Source of the DNA: Bradyrhizobium sp. cir1
GTDB taxonomy: Bacteria; Pseudomonadota; Alphaproteobacteria; Rhizobiales; Xanthobacteraceae
DNA length: 64,000 nt
Assembly (NCBI RefSeq): GCF_014198245.1
Contig: NZ_JACIHE010000006.1
Location: forward strand, 62,001 to 126,000
Direction: 5' to 3'
Of this stretch, positions 17,393 to 26,815 are shown one piece after another; within the stretch, counting starts at the first letter, position 1; the number at the start of each line of letters is the position of its first letter. The notes under the pieces are model-generated. The model did no database searches. It had not been told where the DNA came from and saw only the letters and a program-made list of their open reading frames with translations. A program made the translations under genes and the position numbers.

Positions 17393-17407
17393 TTAACCAA
17401 CTATTAA
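17393..17407. promoter_or_regulatory. Candidate CtrA binding site
   Basis: TTAA-N7-TTAA (TTAACCAACTATTAA) matches the full CtrA consensus. It lies 92 bases before the lipoprotein start at 17499 and 50 bases after the gph stop. In alphaproteobacteria CtrA sites of this form control cell-cycle and envelope genes. The match is seen directly; occupancy is inference. Confidence 0.6.
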
Positions 17408-17498
17408 CTATGCGCGGCGCGCCGGTTGCCTGCCCTTAGCGACGTCCCTAAGGTCCGCCCGGGATGTGGCGGTTCGTCGCAGTCAAAGTGGGTGGTTC

Positions 17499-17969
17499 AT
17501 GCGTCGTGTGATTGCGGTTGCGTTAGTGGGAGCGAGCCTCGGGGGCTGCTCCTCGATGTCCTGGGACATGTTCAAATCGGCCCCGCCGACCGTTCAGGTT
17601 CGGCTCGAATCCAATCCCCCCGGCGCTGACGCCTCGACCTCGCTCGGTCAGGGCTGCAAAACCCCCTGCTCGGTCTCGGTGCCCGCGCCAGAGGCGCCGT
17701 TCACGGTCGCCTACGCTCTGCCCAAGTACCACCCCGCGAGCGTGCCGGTGAACGTGATCAAGAATCCCGGCGATTTCACCACGCCCGCCTCGGTCACCAC
17801 CGACCCGAATCCGGTATTTGCGGAACTCCAGCCGGCGGCGCCGCCGAAACCCGTCCGCAAGCCGCACCGGCCGAAGAAGCCGAAGCCGGCCGCGCCCGCC
17901 GCGGCGCCGGCCGATGCTGCACCCGCAGCAGGCTCGCCGTTCCCCGATCCGACCGCGGGCAAGCGCTGA
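17499..17969 (+). CDS. Lipoprotein with Pro/Ala/Lys-rich tail
   Basis: A 156-residue protein with a lipoprotein signal: MRRVIAVALVGASLGGC, lipobox LGGC with Cys17. A short globular part follows (TVQVRLESNPPGADASTS, PEGA-like, about 30-48, with paired cysteines in QGCKTPC), then a C-terminal KPHRPKKPKPAAPAAAPAD low-complexity tail. The PEGA-like segment and basic tail suggest envelope or peptidoglycan contact. An in-frame ATG at 17466 would spoil the signal peptide. A CtrA-type site lies upstream. Confidence 0.8.
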   Translation: MRRVIAVALVGASLGGCSSMSWDMFKSAPPTVQVRLESNPPGADASTSLGQGCKTPCSVSVPAPEAPFTVAYALPKYHPASVPVNVIKNPGDFTTPASVTTDPNPVFAELQPAAPPKPVRKPHRPKKPKPAAPAAAPADAAPAAGSPFPDPTAGKR

Positions 17970-18076
17970 TCACGTATACCACCCGATTGTCCTAGCCGCG
18001 TCCGATGCTTAGATTGCTTCCAGAGCACCGCTGAAGCAAAGGTGCGCCCGTCGCCGTAAGTGACAAGGCATTTGGT

Positions 18077-19111
18077 ATGAACGGATCTTCTGCGAATCCC
18101 CGCGCAGCGCTGTCGAGCGCCATGACCGATCCGTTCGGGCGGACCATCACCTACTTGCGCGTTTCCGTCACCGACCGCTGCGACCTGCGCTGCTTCTACT
18201 GCATGTCGGAAGACATGACGTTCCTGCCCAAGGCGGACCTGCTGACGCTGGAGGAACTCGACCGGCTCTGCACGGCCTTCATCGCCAAGGGCGTCAAGAA
18301 GCTGCGCCTCACCGGCGGCGAGCCGCTGGTCCGCCGCAACGTGATGACGCTGGTCCGCTCGCTGTCGCGGCATCTGAGGAGCGGCGCCCTGAACGAGCTG
18401 ACGCTGACCACCAACGGCACGCAGCTGGCAAAGCATGCAAGGGAGCTCGCCGATTGCGGCGTCCGCCGCATCAACGTCTCGCTCGACACGCTCGATCCGC
18501 AAAAGTTTCGCGAGATCACCCGCTGGGGCGAAATCGACAAGGTCTTGGAAGGCATCGAGGCCGCGCGGGCCGCAGGGCTAGCCGTGAAGATCAACGCGGT
18601 CGCACTGAAGAACCTCAACGAGGACGAGCTGCCTTCGCTGATGCGCTGGGCCCACGGCAAGGGCATGGGCCTGACGCTGATCGAGGTGATGCCGATGGGC
18701 GAGATCGGCGCGGGCCGTCTCGACCAGTATCTGCCGCTGTCGCTGGTGCGCGCGCGGCTCGCCCAGCAGTTCACCATGACGGATCTCGCTGAGAGCACCG
18801 GCGGGCCGGCGCGCTATGTCAGCGTCGCCGAGACCGGCGGCAAGCTCGGCTTCATCACGCCGATGACCCACAATTTCTGTGAATCCTGCAACCGGGTGCG
18901 CATCACCTGCACGGGAACGTTGCACACCTGCCTCGGCCACGAGGACGCCTCGGACTTGCGCAAGCCTCTGCGCGCATCTGATGACGATGAACTGCTGGCG
19001 GATGCGATCGACCGCGCCATCGGGCTCAAGCCCAAGGGCCACGATTTCATCATCGACCGCCGCCACGATCGCCCCAGCGTCTCCAGGCACATGAGCGTCA
19101 CCGGCGGCTAG
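18077..19111 (+). CDS. moaA: GTP 3',8-cyclase (molybdenum cofactor biosynthesis protein A)
   Basis: A 344-residue radical SAM enzyme that starts molybdenum cofactor synthesis from GTP. The N-terminal cluster motif is CDLRCFYC with Cys35, Cys39 and Cys42, and the second [4Fe-4S] site is in [14 protein letters not shown] near the C-terminus. The essential C-terminal Gly-Gly is present (MSVTGG end). TGGEPLVRR and LTTNGTQLA are SAM-binding blocks. The start may instead be the ATG at 18122 (MTDPFGRT), where the conserved part begins. Confidence 0.96.
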   Translation: MNGSSANPRAALSSAMTDPFGRTITYLRVSVTDRCDLRCFYCMSEDMTFLPKADLLTLEELDRLCTAFIAKGVKKLRLTGGEPLVRRNVMTLVRSLSRHLRSGALNELTLTTNGTQLAKHARELADCGVRRINVSLDTLDPQKFREITRWGEIDKVLEGIEAARAAGLAVKINAVALKNLNEDELPSLMRWAHGKGMGLTLIEVMPMGEIGAGRLDQYLPLSLVRARLAQQFTMTDLAESTGGPARYVSVAETGGKLGFITPMTHNFCESCNRVRITCTGTLHTCLGHEDASDLRKPLRASDDDELLADAIDRAIGLKPKGHDFIIDRRHDRPSVSRHMSVTGG

Positions 19112-19282
19112 GTTTAGGCGGGCTGGCGGCCTTATTCCCCTTAACTATCAACAAACTTCCGATTGACTGGCGGCACGCCCGCTGATTTGGTGCGGCTGCC
19201 TCATGCCTGCGCGGCGAGACAAGCCACGCGCCCGCTCGGCGCAGTCAAGACGGCCGGGGCACAATCGGGGGAGGACCTATCG

Positions 19283-19864
19283 TTGCAAGCGCTCCTTAGG
19301 CTGAGCAGCAGGATCGACGCGTTCACGCGCTGGACGGGCAAACGCATTGCGTGGCTGATCGTCGTCGCCGTCGTCATCTCGGCGGTCAATGCGATCGTCC
19401 GCAAGACGTTCGACACATCGTCCAATTCGTGGCTCGAGCTGCAATGGGTGCTGTTCAGCATCGTCTTCCTGCTCTGCGCGCCCTGGACGCTGCTCGACAA
19501 TGAGCACATCCGCATCGACATCGTGAACAACACGCTGCCGAAGAAAGCGCGCAACGTGATCGACGTGGTCGGCCACGTGTTCTTCCTCATTCCGATTTGC
19601 ATCGTCATGATCATTACGGGAGTGCCGTTCTTCCAGCGCTCCTTCCACATCAACGAGCAATCCGGCAACGCCGGCGGCCTGCCGCAATGGCCCGCCAAAT
19701 CCCTGATCATGATCGGGTTCGCTTTCCTGCTCGTGCAAGGCATCTCCGAGCTGATCAAGCGGATTGCGGTGATGCGCGGATTGATACCTGACCCCCATGA
19801 ATCCCAGGTGTCGGCGCTGGAGGCCGAAGTCGAGCATCTCGTCGAAGCGATCGAGAAGAAGTAG
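19283..19864 (+). CDS. TRAP transporter small permease (DctQ type)
   Basis: A 193-residue inner-membrane subunit with four hydrophobic helices and the DctQ blocks WLELQWVLFSIVFLLCAPW and EHIRIDIVNNTLP. The C-terminus forms a charged helix (VSALEAEVEHLVEAIEKK). The start is assigned to TTG 19283 because GGGGGAGG lies just upstream and the frame before it is unlike DctQ; an in-frame ATG at 19163 would add 40 residues. It partners the large permease 27 bases downstream. The transported acid is unknown. Confidence 0.88.
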   Translation: MQALLRLSSRIDAFTRWTGKRIAWLIVVAVVISAVNAIVRKTFDTSSNSWLELQWVLFSIVFLLCAPWTLLDNEHIRIDIVNNTLPKKARNVIDVVGHVFFLIPICIVMIITGVPFFQRSFHINEQSGNAGGLPQWPAKSLIMIGFAFLLVQGISELIKRIAVMRGLIPDPHESQVSALEAEVEHLVEAIEKK

Positions 19865-19891
19865 CCGTTGGCGACGGTGTAGGGGAAATTC

Positions 19892-21547
19892 ATGACCGCA
19901 TTCATCATCGCCAATATGGCGCCCATCATGTTCGTGTCGCTGGTGGTCATGCTGCTGCTTGGCTACCCTGCGGCATTTTCGCTCGGCGCCGTCGGCCTGT
20001 TCTACGCCGTGATCGGCATCGAGCTCGGCCAGTTCCACCCCGACTTCCTCCAGGCCCTCCCGGAGCGCGTCTATGGCGTGATGAACAACGACACGCTGCT
20101 CGCGATCCCCTTCTTCACCTTCATGGGATTGGTGCTGGAGCGGTCGGGCATGGCCGAGGACCTGCTCGATACCATCGGCCAGCTGTTCGGCACCATCCGT
20201 GGCGGCCTCGCCTATGCCGTGATCTTCGTCGGCGCACTGCTCGCCGCGACGACCGGCGTGGTCGCCGCCTCCGTAATCTCGATGGGTTTGATCTCGCTGC
20301 CGATCATGCTGCGCTATGGTTATGACCGCCGCGTGGCGGCCGGCGTGATCGCCGCCTCCGGCACGCTGGCCCAGATCATTCCGCCATCGCTCGTGCTGAT
20401 CGTGATGGCCGACCAGCTCGGCAAGTCCGTCGGCGACATGTACGAAGGCGCCTTCATTCCGGGCCTGGTGCTCGCCGGCCTCTATGCCGGCTACGCTTTC
20501 CTCGTCAGCATGATCTTCCCGAAGGCCACGCCGGGCCTACCGAAGGAAGCCATCGCCTTCCGCGAAGACGATGGCCGCCGTGGCCTCGTGTCGCTCGGTG
20601 TTCTGTTCCTTGCGAGCTGCGTGTTCGGATGGTTCGTGATGCGCGATTCGAGCGTTCACGGAGCCGATTACGTCGTACTCAGCATGTTTTGCGGCATCAT
20701 CTTCGCCTTCGCCGTCGCGGTACTGAACTGGGTCGTCGACAAGCTGACCGGCTTCCGTTTCCTCTCGAAAATGGCGCAGCAGACCACGTTCGTGATGGTG
20801 CCGCCGCTGTTCCTGATCTTCCTGGTGCTGGGCACCATCTTCATCGGCATCGCGACCCCGACCGAAGGCGGCGCGATGGGTGCCGCCGGCGCTCTCATCC
20901 TCGGTGCCATCAAGCGGCGGCTCAGCTGGGACTTGGTCCGGCAAGCCACGGAATCGACCGCCAAGCTGTCGGCTTTCGTCGTCTTCATCCTGGTCGGCGC
21001 CCGCATCTTTTCGCTCACTTTTTACGGCGTTAACGGGCACGTCTGGGTCGAGCACCTGCTCACCTCCCTCCCCGGCGGCCAGGTCGGCTTCCTGGTCTTC
21101 GTCAACGCGCTCGTGTTCGTACTGGCATTCTTCCTCGATTTCTTCGAGCTGGCCTTCATCGTGATCCCGCTGCTCGGACCTGCCGCCGAGCACCTCGGCA
21201 TCGACCTGATCTGGTTCGGCGTCATTCTCGGGGTCAACATGCAAACCTCGTTCATGCATCCGCCGTTCGGCTTCGCGTTGTTTTATCTCCGGTCGGTCGC
21301 TCCCAAGGAGCGATACACCGATCGCGTCACCGGCAAGAGGATGGATCCTGTCACTACGGGTCAGATCTATTGGGGCGCAGTGCCGTTCGTCGTCATCCAG
21401 CTCATCATGGTCGGCCTGGTGATCGCATTCCCGTCGATGGTCATGCACTATAAGGGCACCCTGCCGAACATCGATCCAAGCACCATCAAGATCGAGGTGC
21501 CGCAGGTCGAGCTGCCGCCGCTCGATTTCGGTCAGCCCAAGCAATAG
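19892..21547 (+). CDS. TRAP transporter large permease (DctM type), first copy
   Basis: A 551-residue DctM-family permease that uses an ion gradient to import a substrate delivered by a periplasmic binding protein. Multiple helices are present, with the blocks IPFFTFMGLVLERSGMAEDLL, ASGTLAQIIPPSLVLIVMAD and ATPTEGGAMGAAGALILGA typical of the family. The C-terminal tail IKIEVPQVELPPLDFG is shared with the second copy downstream, marking them as paralogues. Length is above the usual 425-440 residues, as in the mannitol/chloroaromatic-type TRAP subgroup. No binding-protein gene is adjacent. Confidence 0.92.
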   Translation: MTAFIIANMAPIMFVSLVVMLLLGYPAAFSLGAVGLFYAVIGIELGQFHPDFLQALPERVYGVMNNDTLLAIPFFTFMGLVLERSGMAEDLLDTIGQLFGTIRGGLAYAVIFVGALLAATTGVVAASVISMGLISLPIMLRYGYDRRVAAGVIAASGTLAQIIPPSLVLIVMADQLGKSVGDMYEGAFIPGLVLAGLYAGYAFLVSMIFPKATPGLPKEAIAFREDDGRRGLVSLGVLFLASCVFGWFVMRDSSVHGADYVVLSMFCGIIFAFAVAVLNWVVDKLTGFRFLSKMAQQTTFVMVPPLFLIFLVLGTIFIGIATPTEGGAMGAAGALILGAIKRRLSWDLVRQATESTAKLSAFVVFILVGARIFSLTFYGVNGHVWVEHLLTSLPGGQVGFLVFVNALVFVLAFFLDFFELAFIVIPLLGPAAEHLGIDLIWFGVILGVNMQTSFMHPPFGFALFYLRSVAPKERYTDRVTGKRMDPVTTGQIYWGAVPFVVIQLIMVGLVIAFPSMVMHYKGTLPNIDPSTIKIEVPQVELPPLDFGQPKQ

Positions 21548-21717
21548 CGACTGACCCCGCGCTCCCGCCACCGGTCCATCGCGGTCAAAACCGAAACGCA
21601 CGAGGAATGGGATTGACAGCGCTCTGCGTGGGGAAATCCGGTCCTGCGGTCGCCTACATTTCGCGTGCGTGCTGATGCTGTTGCCATGAAGTTAGACTGT
21701 GACGGAGAAAAAGTAAG

Positions 21718-22257
21718 ATGCGTCCATTGCTGGCGGTGAGCAACGCCATCGACCTTCTCAATGAGAAGATCGGCTACGTCTGTAACCTCCTGGTGCTTCT
21801 GTCCTGCCTGGTCAGTGCGGCCAACGCCATGATCCGCTACGCCTTCAGCTACTCCTCCAACGGCTGGCTGGAGATGCAATGGTACATGTTCGCGATCCTG
21901 GTGATGTTCGGCGCCTCTTACACCTTCAAGCGCAATGAGCACGTCCGAGTCGAGATCTTCTATCTGCTGCTGTCCGAGCGCGGCCAGCTCCTGCTCGACC
22001 TGATCGGCACGCTGTTCTTCCTCATTCCCGCCTGCCTCCTGCTCGCCTATCTGTCCTGGCCGTTCTTCATGCAGGCCTATGAGGTCGGCGAGATGTCCGG
22101 CAATGCCGGCGGCCTGATCCGCTGGCCGATCAAGTTCGTCATTCCCGCCGGCTTCGTCCTGCTGGCGCTCCAGGGTGTTTCCGAAGTCATCAAGCGTATC
22201 GCGGCTCTCCAGGGCTATGTGACGATCGACGCCAAGTACGAGAGGCCGACCCAATGA
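21718..22257 (+). CDS. TRAP transporter small permease (DctQ type), second copy
   Basis: A 179-residue DctQ-type protein with four helices and the conserved WLEMQWYMFAILVMFGASYTF segment and RNEHVRVEIFY block. It overlaps the second large permease by four bases (ATGA at 22254-22257), so the two are translationally coupled. It is similar in layout to the small permease at 19283 and probably arose with it by duplication. Confidence 0.92.
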   Translation: MRPLLAVSNAIDLLNEKIGYVCNLLVLLSCLVSAANAMIRYAFSYSSNGWLEMQWYMFAILVMFGASYTFKRNEHVRVEIFYLLLSERGQLLLDLIGTLFFLIPACLLLAYLSWPFFMQAYEVGEMSGNAGGLIRWPIKFVIPAGFVLLALQGVSEVIKRIAALQGYVTIDAKYERPTQ

Positions 22258-23855
22258 TTACGCTGGAAATGATGCCGCCGCTGATGTTCGGCGGCCTGGT
22301 TCTGGCGATGCTGATCGGCTTCCCGGTTGCGTTCACGCTTGCCGCGGTCGGCCTGTCCTTCGGCTTCCTCGCCATCCATCTCGGCTTCTTCGACCTCAAC
22401 TTCCTCCAGGCGATTCCCGGCCGCGTGTTCGGCAGCGTGCTCTCCAACGAGCTGCTGCTCGCGATCCCGTTCTTCACCTTCATGGGCGCGATATTGGAGC
22501 GATGCGGGCTCGCCGAAGACATGCTGGATTCGATGGGCCAGCTGTTCGGCCCGGTCCGCGGCGGCCTCGGCTATTCCGTGATCATCGTCGGCTTCATCCT
22601 CGGCGCCATCACCGGCACGGTGGCGGCGCAGGTGATCGCCATGGCGCTGATCTCGATGCCGGTGATGATCCGCTACGGCTACAACATGCGCTACATCACC
22701 GGCGTGCTCGCTGCCTCCGGCACCATCACGCAGCTGGTACCGCCCTCGCTGGTGCTGATCGTGCTCGCCGACCAGCTCGGCAAGTCGGTCGGCGACATGT
22801 ATCTCGGCGCCTGGGGCCCCTCGGTGTTCCAGATCATGCTGTTCGCCGGCTACACCTTCATCCTCGGCCTGATCAAGCCGGGCCACGTGCCGGCGGTGCC
22901 GATCGAGGCCCGCACGCTGACCGGCTGGGCGCTGTGGAAGAAGTGCCTGATGGGCATCATCCCCTCGGCCGTGCTGATCTTCGTCGTGCTCGGCACCATG
23001 ATGATGGGCCTTGCGACGCCGACGGAAGCCGGCGCAATGGGCGCGGTCGGCGCCATCGTGCTCGCCGCGATCCACCACAAGGACTTCACCAGGAACGATC
23101 GCAAGGTGCTGATCGCGGGCGTGGTCGCCGCCGGCGTCGGCACCATCATCGCGATGCTGTACAGCGAGAATTTGATCTTCAAGCTCGCCTTCGCGGTGAC
23201 CTATCTGGCAGTGGCGTGGATCTGCTTCCAGGCTGCGCGCATCCCCGACCTGCGCGACCTGATCAAGCAGGGCTACGAGTCCACCATGCGCCTCACCTGC
23301 ATGGTCACCTTCATCCTGATCGGCTCGACCTGCTTCTCGGTGGTGTTCCTCGGCGTCTCCGGCGGCGTCTGGCTCGAGCATCTCCTGACCTCGCTGCCCG
23401 GCGGCGTCTGGGGCTTCCTGATCTTCATCAACCTCTTCATCTTCTTCCTGGCGTTCTTCCTCGACTTCTTCGAGATCGCCTTCATCATCCTGCCGATGAT
23501 CGCGCCGATCGCGCAGAAGATCCTCGCCCCCGTGGTGGGACCGGACGCGGCGCTGATCTGGTTCGGCGTGATGCTGTGCGTGAATATGCAGACCTCGTTC
23601 CTGCATCCGCCGTTCGGCTTCGCGCTGTTCTACCTGCGCGGCGTCGCGCCCAAGGAAGTGAAGAGCTCCGACATCTATTGGGGCGCGATGCCTTGGATCG
23701 GCCTGCAGATGATCATGGTGCTGCTGGTGATCATCTTCCCGTCCGTGGTGACGGTCCTGCTCGACAAGCCGCTCAACGTCGATCTCGACAAGGTCAAGAT
23801 CGAGGTCCCGCAGATCGAGCTGCCGCCGCTGGATTTCGGCCCGCCGCAGAAGTAG
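22254..23855 (+). CDS. TRAP transporter large permease (DctM type), second copy
   Basis: A 533-residue DctM-type permease, clearly paralogous to the copy at 19892. Shared blocks are IPFFTFMGAILERCGLAEDML, ASGTITQLVPPSLVLIVLADQ, ATPTEAGAMGAVGAIVLAA, MQTSFLHPPFGFALFYLRGVAPKE and the tail KIEVPQIELPPLDFG. A long palindromic element follows the stop codon and may end or stabilise the transcript. No solute-binding gene is adjacent; the nearest is at 44516-45604. Confidence 0.93.
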   Translation: MITLEMMPPLMFGGLVLAMLIGFPVAFTLAAVGLSFGFLAIHLGFFDLNFLQAIPGRVFGSVLSNELLLAIPFFTFMGAILERCGLAEDMLDSMGQLFGPVRGGLGYSVIIVGFILGAITGTVAAQVIAMALISMPVMIRYGYNMRYITGVLAASGTITQLVPPSLVLIVLADQLGKSVGDMYLGAWGPSVFQIMLFAGYTFILGLIKPGHVPAVPIEARTLTGWALWKKCLMGIIPSAVLIFVVLGTMMMGLATPTEAGAMGAVGAIVLAAIHHKDFTRNDRKVLIAGVVAAGVGTIIAMLYSENLIFKLAFAVTYLAVAWICFQAARIPDLRDLIKQGYESTMRLTCMVTFILIGSTCFSVVFLGVSGGVWLEHLLTSLPGGVWGFLIFINLFIFFLAFFLDFFEIAFIILPMIAPIAQKILAPVVGPDAALIWFGVMLCVNMQTSFLHPPFGFALFYLRGVAPKEVKSSDIYWGAMPWIGLQMIMVLLVIIFPSVVTVLLDKPLNVDLDKVKIEVPQIELPPLDFGPPQK

Positions 23856-23877
23856 CGGCGCGCACACCCACCCTCTT

Positions 23878-24031
23878 ACCCTCCCCTGGAGGGGGAGGGT
23901 CGATCGCGCGTAGCGCGAGCGGGGTGGGGTGATCTCTCCCGCGGGCAGTGTTCGTGTGGAGAGATCACCCCACCCCGTCGCCCATTTCGCTGCGCTCAAT
24001 GGTCGCCGACCCTCCCCCTCCAGGGGAGGGT
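23878..24031. repeat. Nested palindromic element, class 4
   Basis: Perfect 25-base outer arms (23878-23902 and 24007-24031, containing CTCCCCTGGAGGGGGAGGG) enclose perfect 19-base inner arms (23921-23939 and 23958-23976, containing GGGGTGGGGTGATC). The 154-base unit can fold as a double-stem hairpin. It lies 22 bases after the second TRAP permease and before the M20 peptidase gene, where it could act as a transcript-stabilising or terminating structure. Similar elements are common in Bradyrhizobium-like genomes. Confidence 0.9.
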
Positions 24032-24105
24032 GAAGTCCGACACGCGTGACAATCGCGACAAACGCAGGCATATCGGCCCATCCTCCAACCGATGGACCGC
24101 CGCGC

Positions 24106-25395
24106 ATGCCCCGATCGCACCCTGTTCCCTCGCTCGTCGCTCCGTTGATCGCCTCGCTGTGGCTGGCATGTGCCGCCTCCGTCACGCACGCCGAGCCGGT
24201 GGCCGACGTCCACGCGCTGGCACAGAAGGAGCAGCAGCCGTTGCTCGACACGCTGCGCGATCTCGTCAGCATCGAATCCGGCAGCAAGGACATCGACGGC
24301 CTGAACCAGATCGCCGGGCTGGTGGCCGACCAGCTCAGGCAGCTCGGCGGCACAGTGGAGATCCTGCAGCCCACCGACATCTATCGCCTCGACGACACGC
24401 CCGAGAAGATCGGTCCGGCCGTGCACGCCGTGTTCAAGGGCACCGGAGCTAAGAAGATCATGCTGATCGCCCATATGGACACGGTGTACCTGAAGGGCAT
24501 GCTGAAAGACCAGCCGTTCCGCATCGACGGTGACAAGGCCTACGGCCTCGGCATCGCCGACGACAAGCAGGGCGTCGCGCTCATTCTCCACACCGTCGCG
24601 ATGCTGCAGAAACTCAACTTCAGGGAATACGGTACGCTGACGGTGCTCACCAATGGCGACGAGGAGATCTCCTCGCCCGGCTGGCGCAGCACCATCACAA
24701 AATTCGCCTCGGATCAGGACGTGGTATTCTCGTTCGAAGGCGGCGGCACCGACGGCACGCTGCGGCTCGCCACCAGCGGCATCGGCTCGGCCTATCTCTC
24801 GGTGATCGGCAAGTCGTCGCATGCCGGCGCAAGGCCCGAGGGCGGCATCAACGCACTCTACGAGCTCTCGCACCAGGTGCTTCAGATGAAGGACCTGTCC
24901 AAGCCCGAGCAAGGCCTGAAGCTGAACTGGACCGTCTCCAAGGCCGGCACCAACCGCAACGTGATCCCGGCCGAAGCCACGGCCCAGGCCGATGCGCGCG
25001 CGCTCAAGGTCTCGGATTTCGACGAGCTGGAAAAAGCGCTGCAGGACAAGATCAAGAACCGCCTGCTGCCCGATTCCAGGGTCGAACTGAAATTCGAGGT
25101 GCGCCGTCCGCCGCTCGAGGCCAACGACGCCTCCCGCCGCGTGGGGGCCTACGGCAAGACGATCTATGGCGAGCTCGGAATGCCTCTCAAGGTCGACGAG
25201 AAGGCGACCGGCGGCGGCACCGACGCCGCCTTTGCCGCGCTCAAGACCAAGGGCGCGGTGATCGAAGGCATGGGCCTCTCGGGCTTCGGCGCGCATTCCA
25301 ACGATGCCGAATATGTGAAGCTCGACACCATCGTGCCGCGTCTTTACCTGACCACGCGCATGATCATGGATCTGTCCAGCGGCAAGGTGAAGTAG
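24106..25395 (+). CDS. Secreted M20-family zinc peptidase (glutamate carboxypeptidase-like)
   Basis: A 429-residue M20/ArgE/CPG2-type metallopeptidase. An N-terminal Sec signal (VPSLVAPLIASLWLACAASV) precedes the AEPVADVH mature start, so the enzyme is probably periplasmic. Metal-site motifs are HMDTVY, GLGIADDKQG, NGDEEISS (general base Glu) and a late GFGAHSNDAEYV. The central lid domain with KSSHAGARPEGGINAL is present. CPG2-like enzymes release C-terminal glutamate from peptides or folates; the substrate here is unproven. ATG 24106 is chosen because the signal peptide begins there. Confidence 0.9.
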   Translation: MPRSHPVPSLVAPLIASLWLACAASVTHAEPVADVHALAQKEQQPLLDTLRDLVSIESGSKDIDGLNQIAGLVADQLRQLGGTVEILQPTDIYRLDDTPEKIGPAVHAVFKGTGAKKIMLIAHMDTVYLKGMLKDQPFRIDGDKAYGLGIADDKQGVALILHTVAMLQKLNFREYGTLTVLTNGDEEISSPGWRSTITKFASDQDVVFSFEGGGTDGTLRLATSGIGSAYLSVIGKSSHAGARPEGGINALYELSHQVLQMKDLSKPEQGLKLNWTVSKAGTNRNVIPAEATAQADARALKVSDFDELEKALQDKIKNRLLPDSRVELKFEVRRPPLEANDASRRVGAYGKTIYGELGMPLKVDEKATGGGTDAAFAALKTKGAVIEGMGLSGFGAHSNDAEYVKLDTIVPRLYLTTRMIMDLSSGKVK

Positions 25396-25437
25396 TGCCG
25401 GCGAGCCATCCTCTCCCGCACGGAAGAGCGTGCAGCG

Positions 25438-26814
25438 TCAGTGCCGCGCCGCGTCCGGCTCAACGCCGCCTGCCTCCGCCAGCCTGAACCGCAGCGTGAA
25501 CTCCGCGCCGCCGCCGGGAAGGTTCGCCACCGCCACTGTCGCGGCGTGATCGTCCGCAACGCCACGCACGATCGAGAGCCCGAGGCCGGCGCCGTCGCTG
25601 CGCTGGCGGTCGGCGCGCCAGAAGCGCTGGAAGATCAGGTCGCGCTCGGCCTCCGCAATGCCCGGGCCGCAATCGCGCACGCGCACGGAGCCGTCCTCGC
25701 CGACCTCGACGTCGACCGATGTATCCTTCGCGGTGAACTTGATGGCATTTTCGGCGAGGTTGAAGATCGCGCGCTGGAGCATTTCGGCATTGCCATGGAT
25801 CAGCACCGGCGCATCGGTGCCCTTCAGCGCGATGTCCTTGTGCTGGGCGAGCGCGAACGGCGCGATCGAGCCGACCACCTCGGTGCAGACGGCGCGCAAA
25901 TCGGCGGTCTCGCCGGGATCGAGCACCAGCGTGTCGAGCTCGGCGATCTCCAGGAGCTGGGCGACGATGCGGCTCATGCTCTCGATGTCGGCATGCAGCG
26001 CCTCTCTTGCCGCACCGTCATGCAGCGTCTCGATCCGCGTGCGCAGGATCGCAAGCGGCGTGCGCAATTGGTGCGCGGCATCCGCCGTGAACTGGCGCTG
26101 CACCCGAAAGCCGTCCTCGAGACGGTCCAGCGCCTGGTTCACGGCGGTGACGAGCGGCATGATCTCGCGCGGGATCTGCTCCGTCGGCAGGCGGATGTCG
26201 GTGCGCGCCGGGCCGATATTGCTGGCTTCCTTCGAGGCCTTCCATAGCGGCGCGATCGCGCGGCGGAAGATGATGATGTCGGTGGCGAGCAGGACCAGCA
26301 GGATGGGGATGGTGATCCATCCCACCCGCCGGAAGAAGTTCGAGATGATGTCGTCGATGATGACGTCGCGATGCGAGAGGTCCTCGGCGACGCGGATACG
26401 CACCGTCTTGCCCTCGATGACGCGCGTCACGCCGGCGCCGGAAATCGTTTCGGACAGCGGCGGCGCCGGTGTCGCGGCGCCCGCCTTGCGGCGGGATGAG
26501 AACAGCACACGGCCGTCCTCATCGCGGATGTCGTAGAGATAGCGGCCGTAGGCTTCCGAATAGAGGCCTCGCAGGCTGTCCGGCAGAATGAACGTCAGGG
26601 TGCCGTCCGCCTGCGGGACGATGCGCTCGGCGAGCACCTCGGCCTGGGCGCGCATGGCGTCGCGATGGAGCTGGTCGACCTCCGAGTTGAGGAGCCAGAA
26701 CAGCACCAGCGGCAGGAAGATCGCGACCACCGCGACCGCGACGATGTGCAGGAACACGATGCGCGAGATCAGCGATTTGAACGTCGGCCTGGCGAATGAC
26801 CGGACGGATGGCAC
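25438..26814 (-). CDS. Sensor histidine kinase (TctE/QseC type)
   Basis: A 458-residue inner-membrane sensor kinase. Two membrane helices (about 22-42 and 166-186) enclose a periplasmic TctE-type sensor region (about 43-165). A HAMP-like linker follows, then the H-box FTADAAHQLRTPLA with His248, and the catalytic blocks NLAENAIKFTA (N), RDCGPGIAEAE (G1) and GAGLGLSIVRG (G2). The response regulator gene lies one base upstream of its start on the same strand, so the pair is an operon. TctE-type systems often sense carboxylates and control transporters; no target is visible. Confidence 0.93.
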   Translation of the reverse strand: MPSVRSFARPTFKSLISRIVFLHIVAVAVVAIFLPLVLFWLLNSEVDQLHRDAMRAQAEVLAERIVPQADGTLTFILPDSLRGLYSEAYGRYLYDIRDEDGRVLFSSRRKAGAATPAPPLSETISGAGVTRVIEGKTVRIRVAEDLSHRDVIIDDIISNFFRRVGWITIPILLVLLATDIIIFRRAIAPLWKASKEASNIGPARTDIRLPTEQIPREIMPLVTAVNQALDRLEDGFRVQRQFTADAAHQLRTPLAILRTRIETLHDGAAREALHADIESMSRIVAQLLEIAELDTLVLDPGETADLRAVCTEVVGSIAPFALAQHKDIALKGTDAPVLIHGNAEMLQRAIFNLAENAIKFTAKDTSVDVEVGEDGSVRVRDCGPGIAEAERDLIFQRFWRADRQRSDGAGLGLSIVRGVADDHAATVAVANLPGGGAEFTLRFRLAEAGGVEPDAARH

Positions 26815-26815
26815 G

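Noticed and set aside
22215..24380. A very long open frame on the minus strand opposite the second TRAP operon
   Set aside because: Its translation is repetitive His/Asp/Gln/Glu/Arg-rich, as expected of an antisense frame in high-GC coding DNA. The plus-strand DctQM genes are clearly real.
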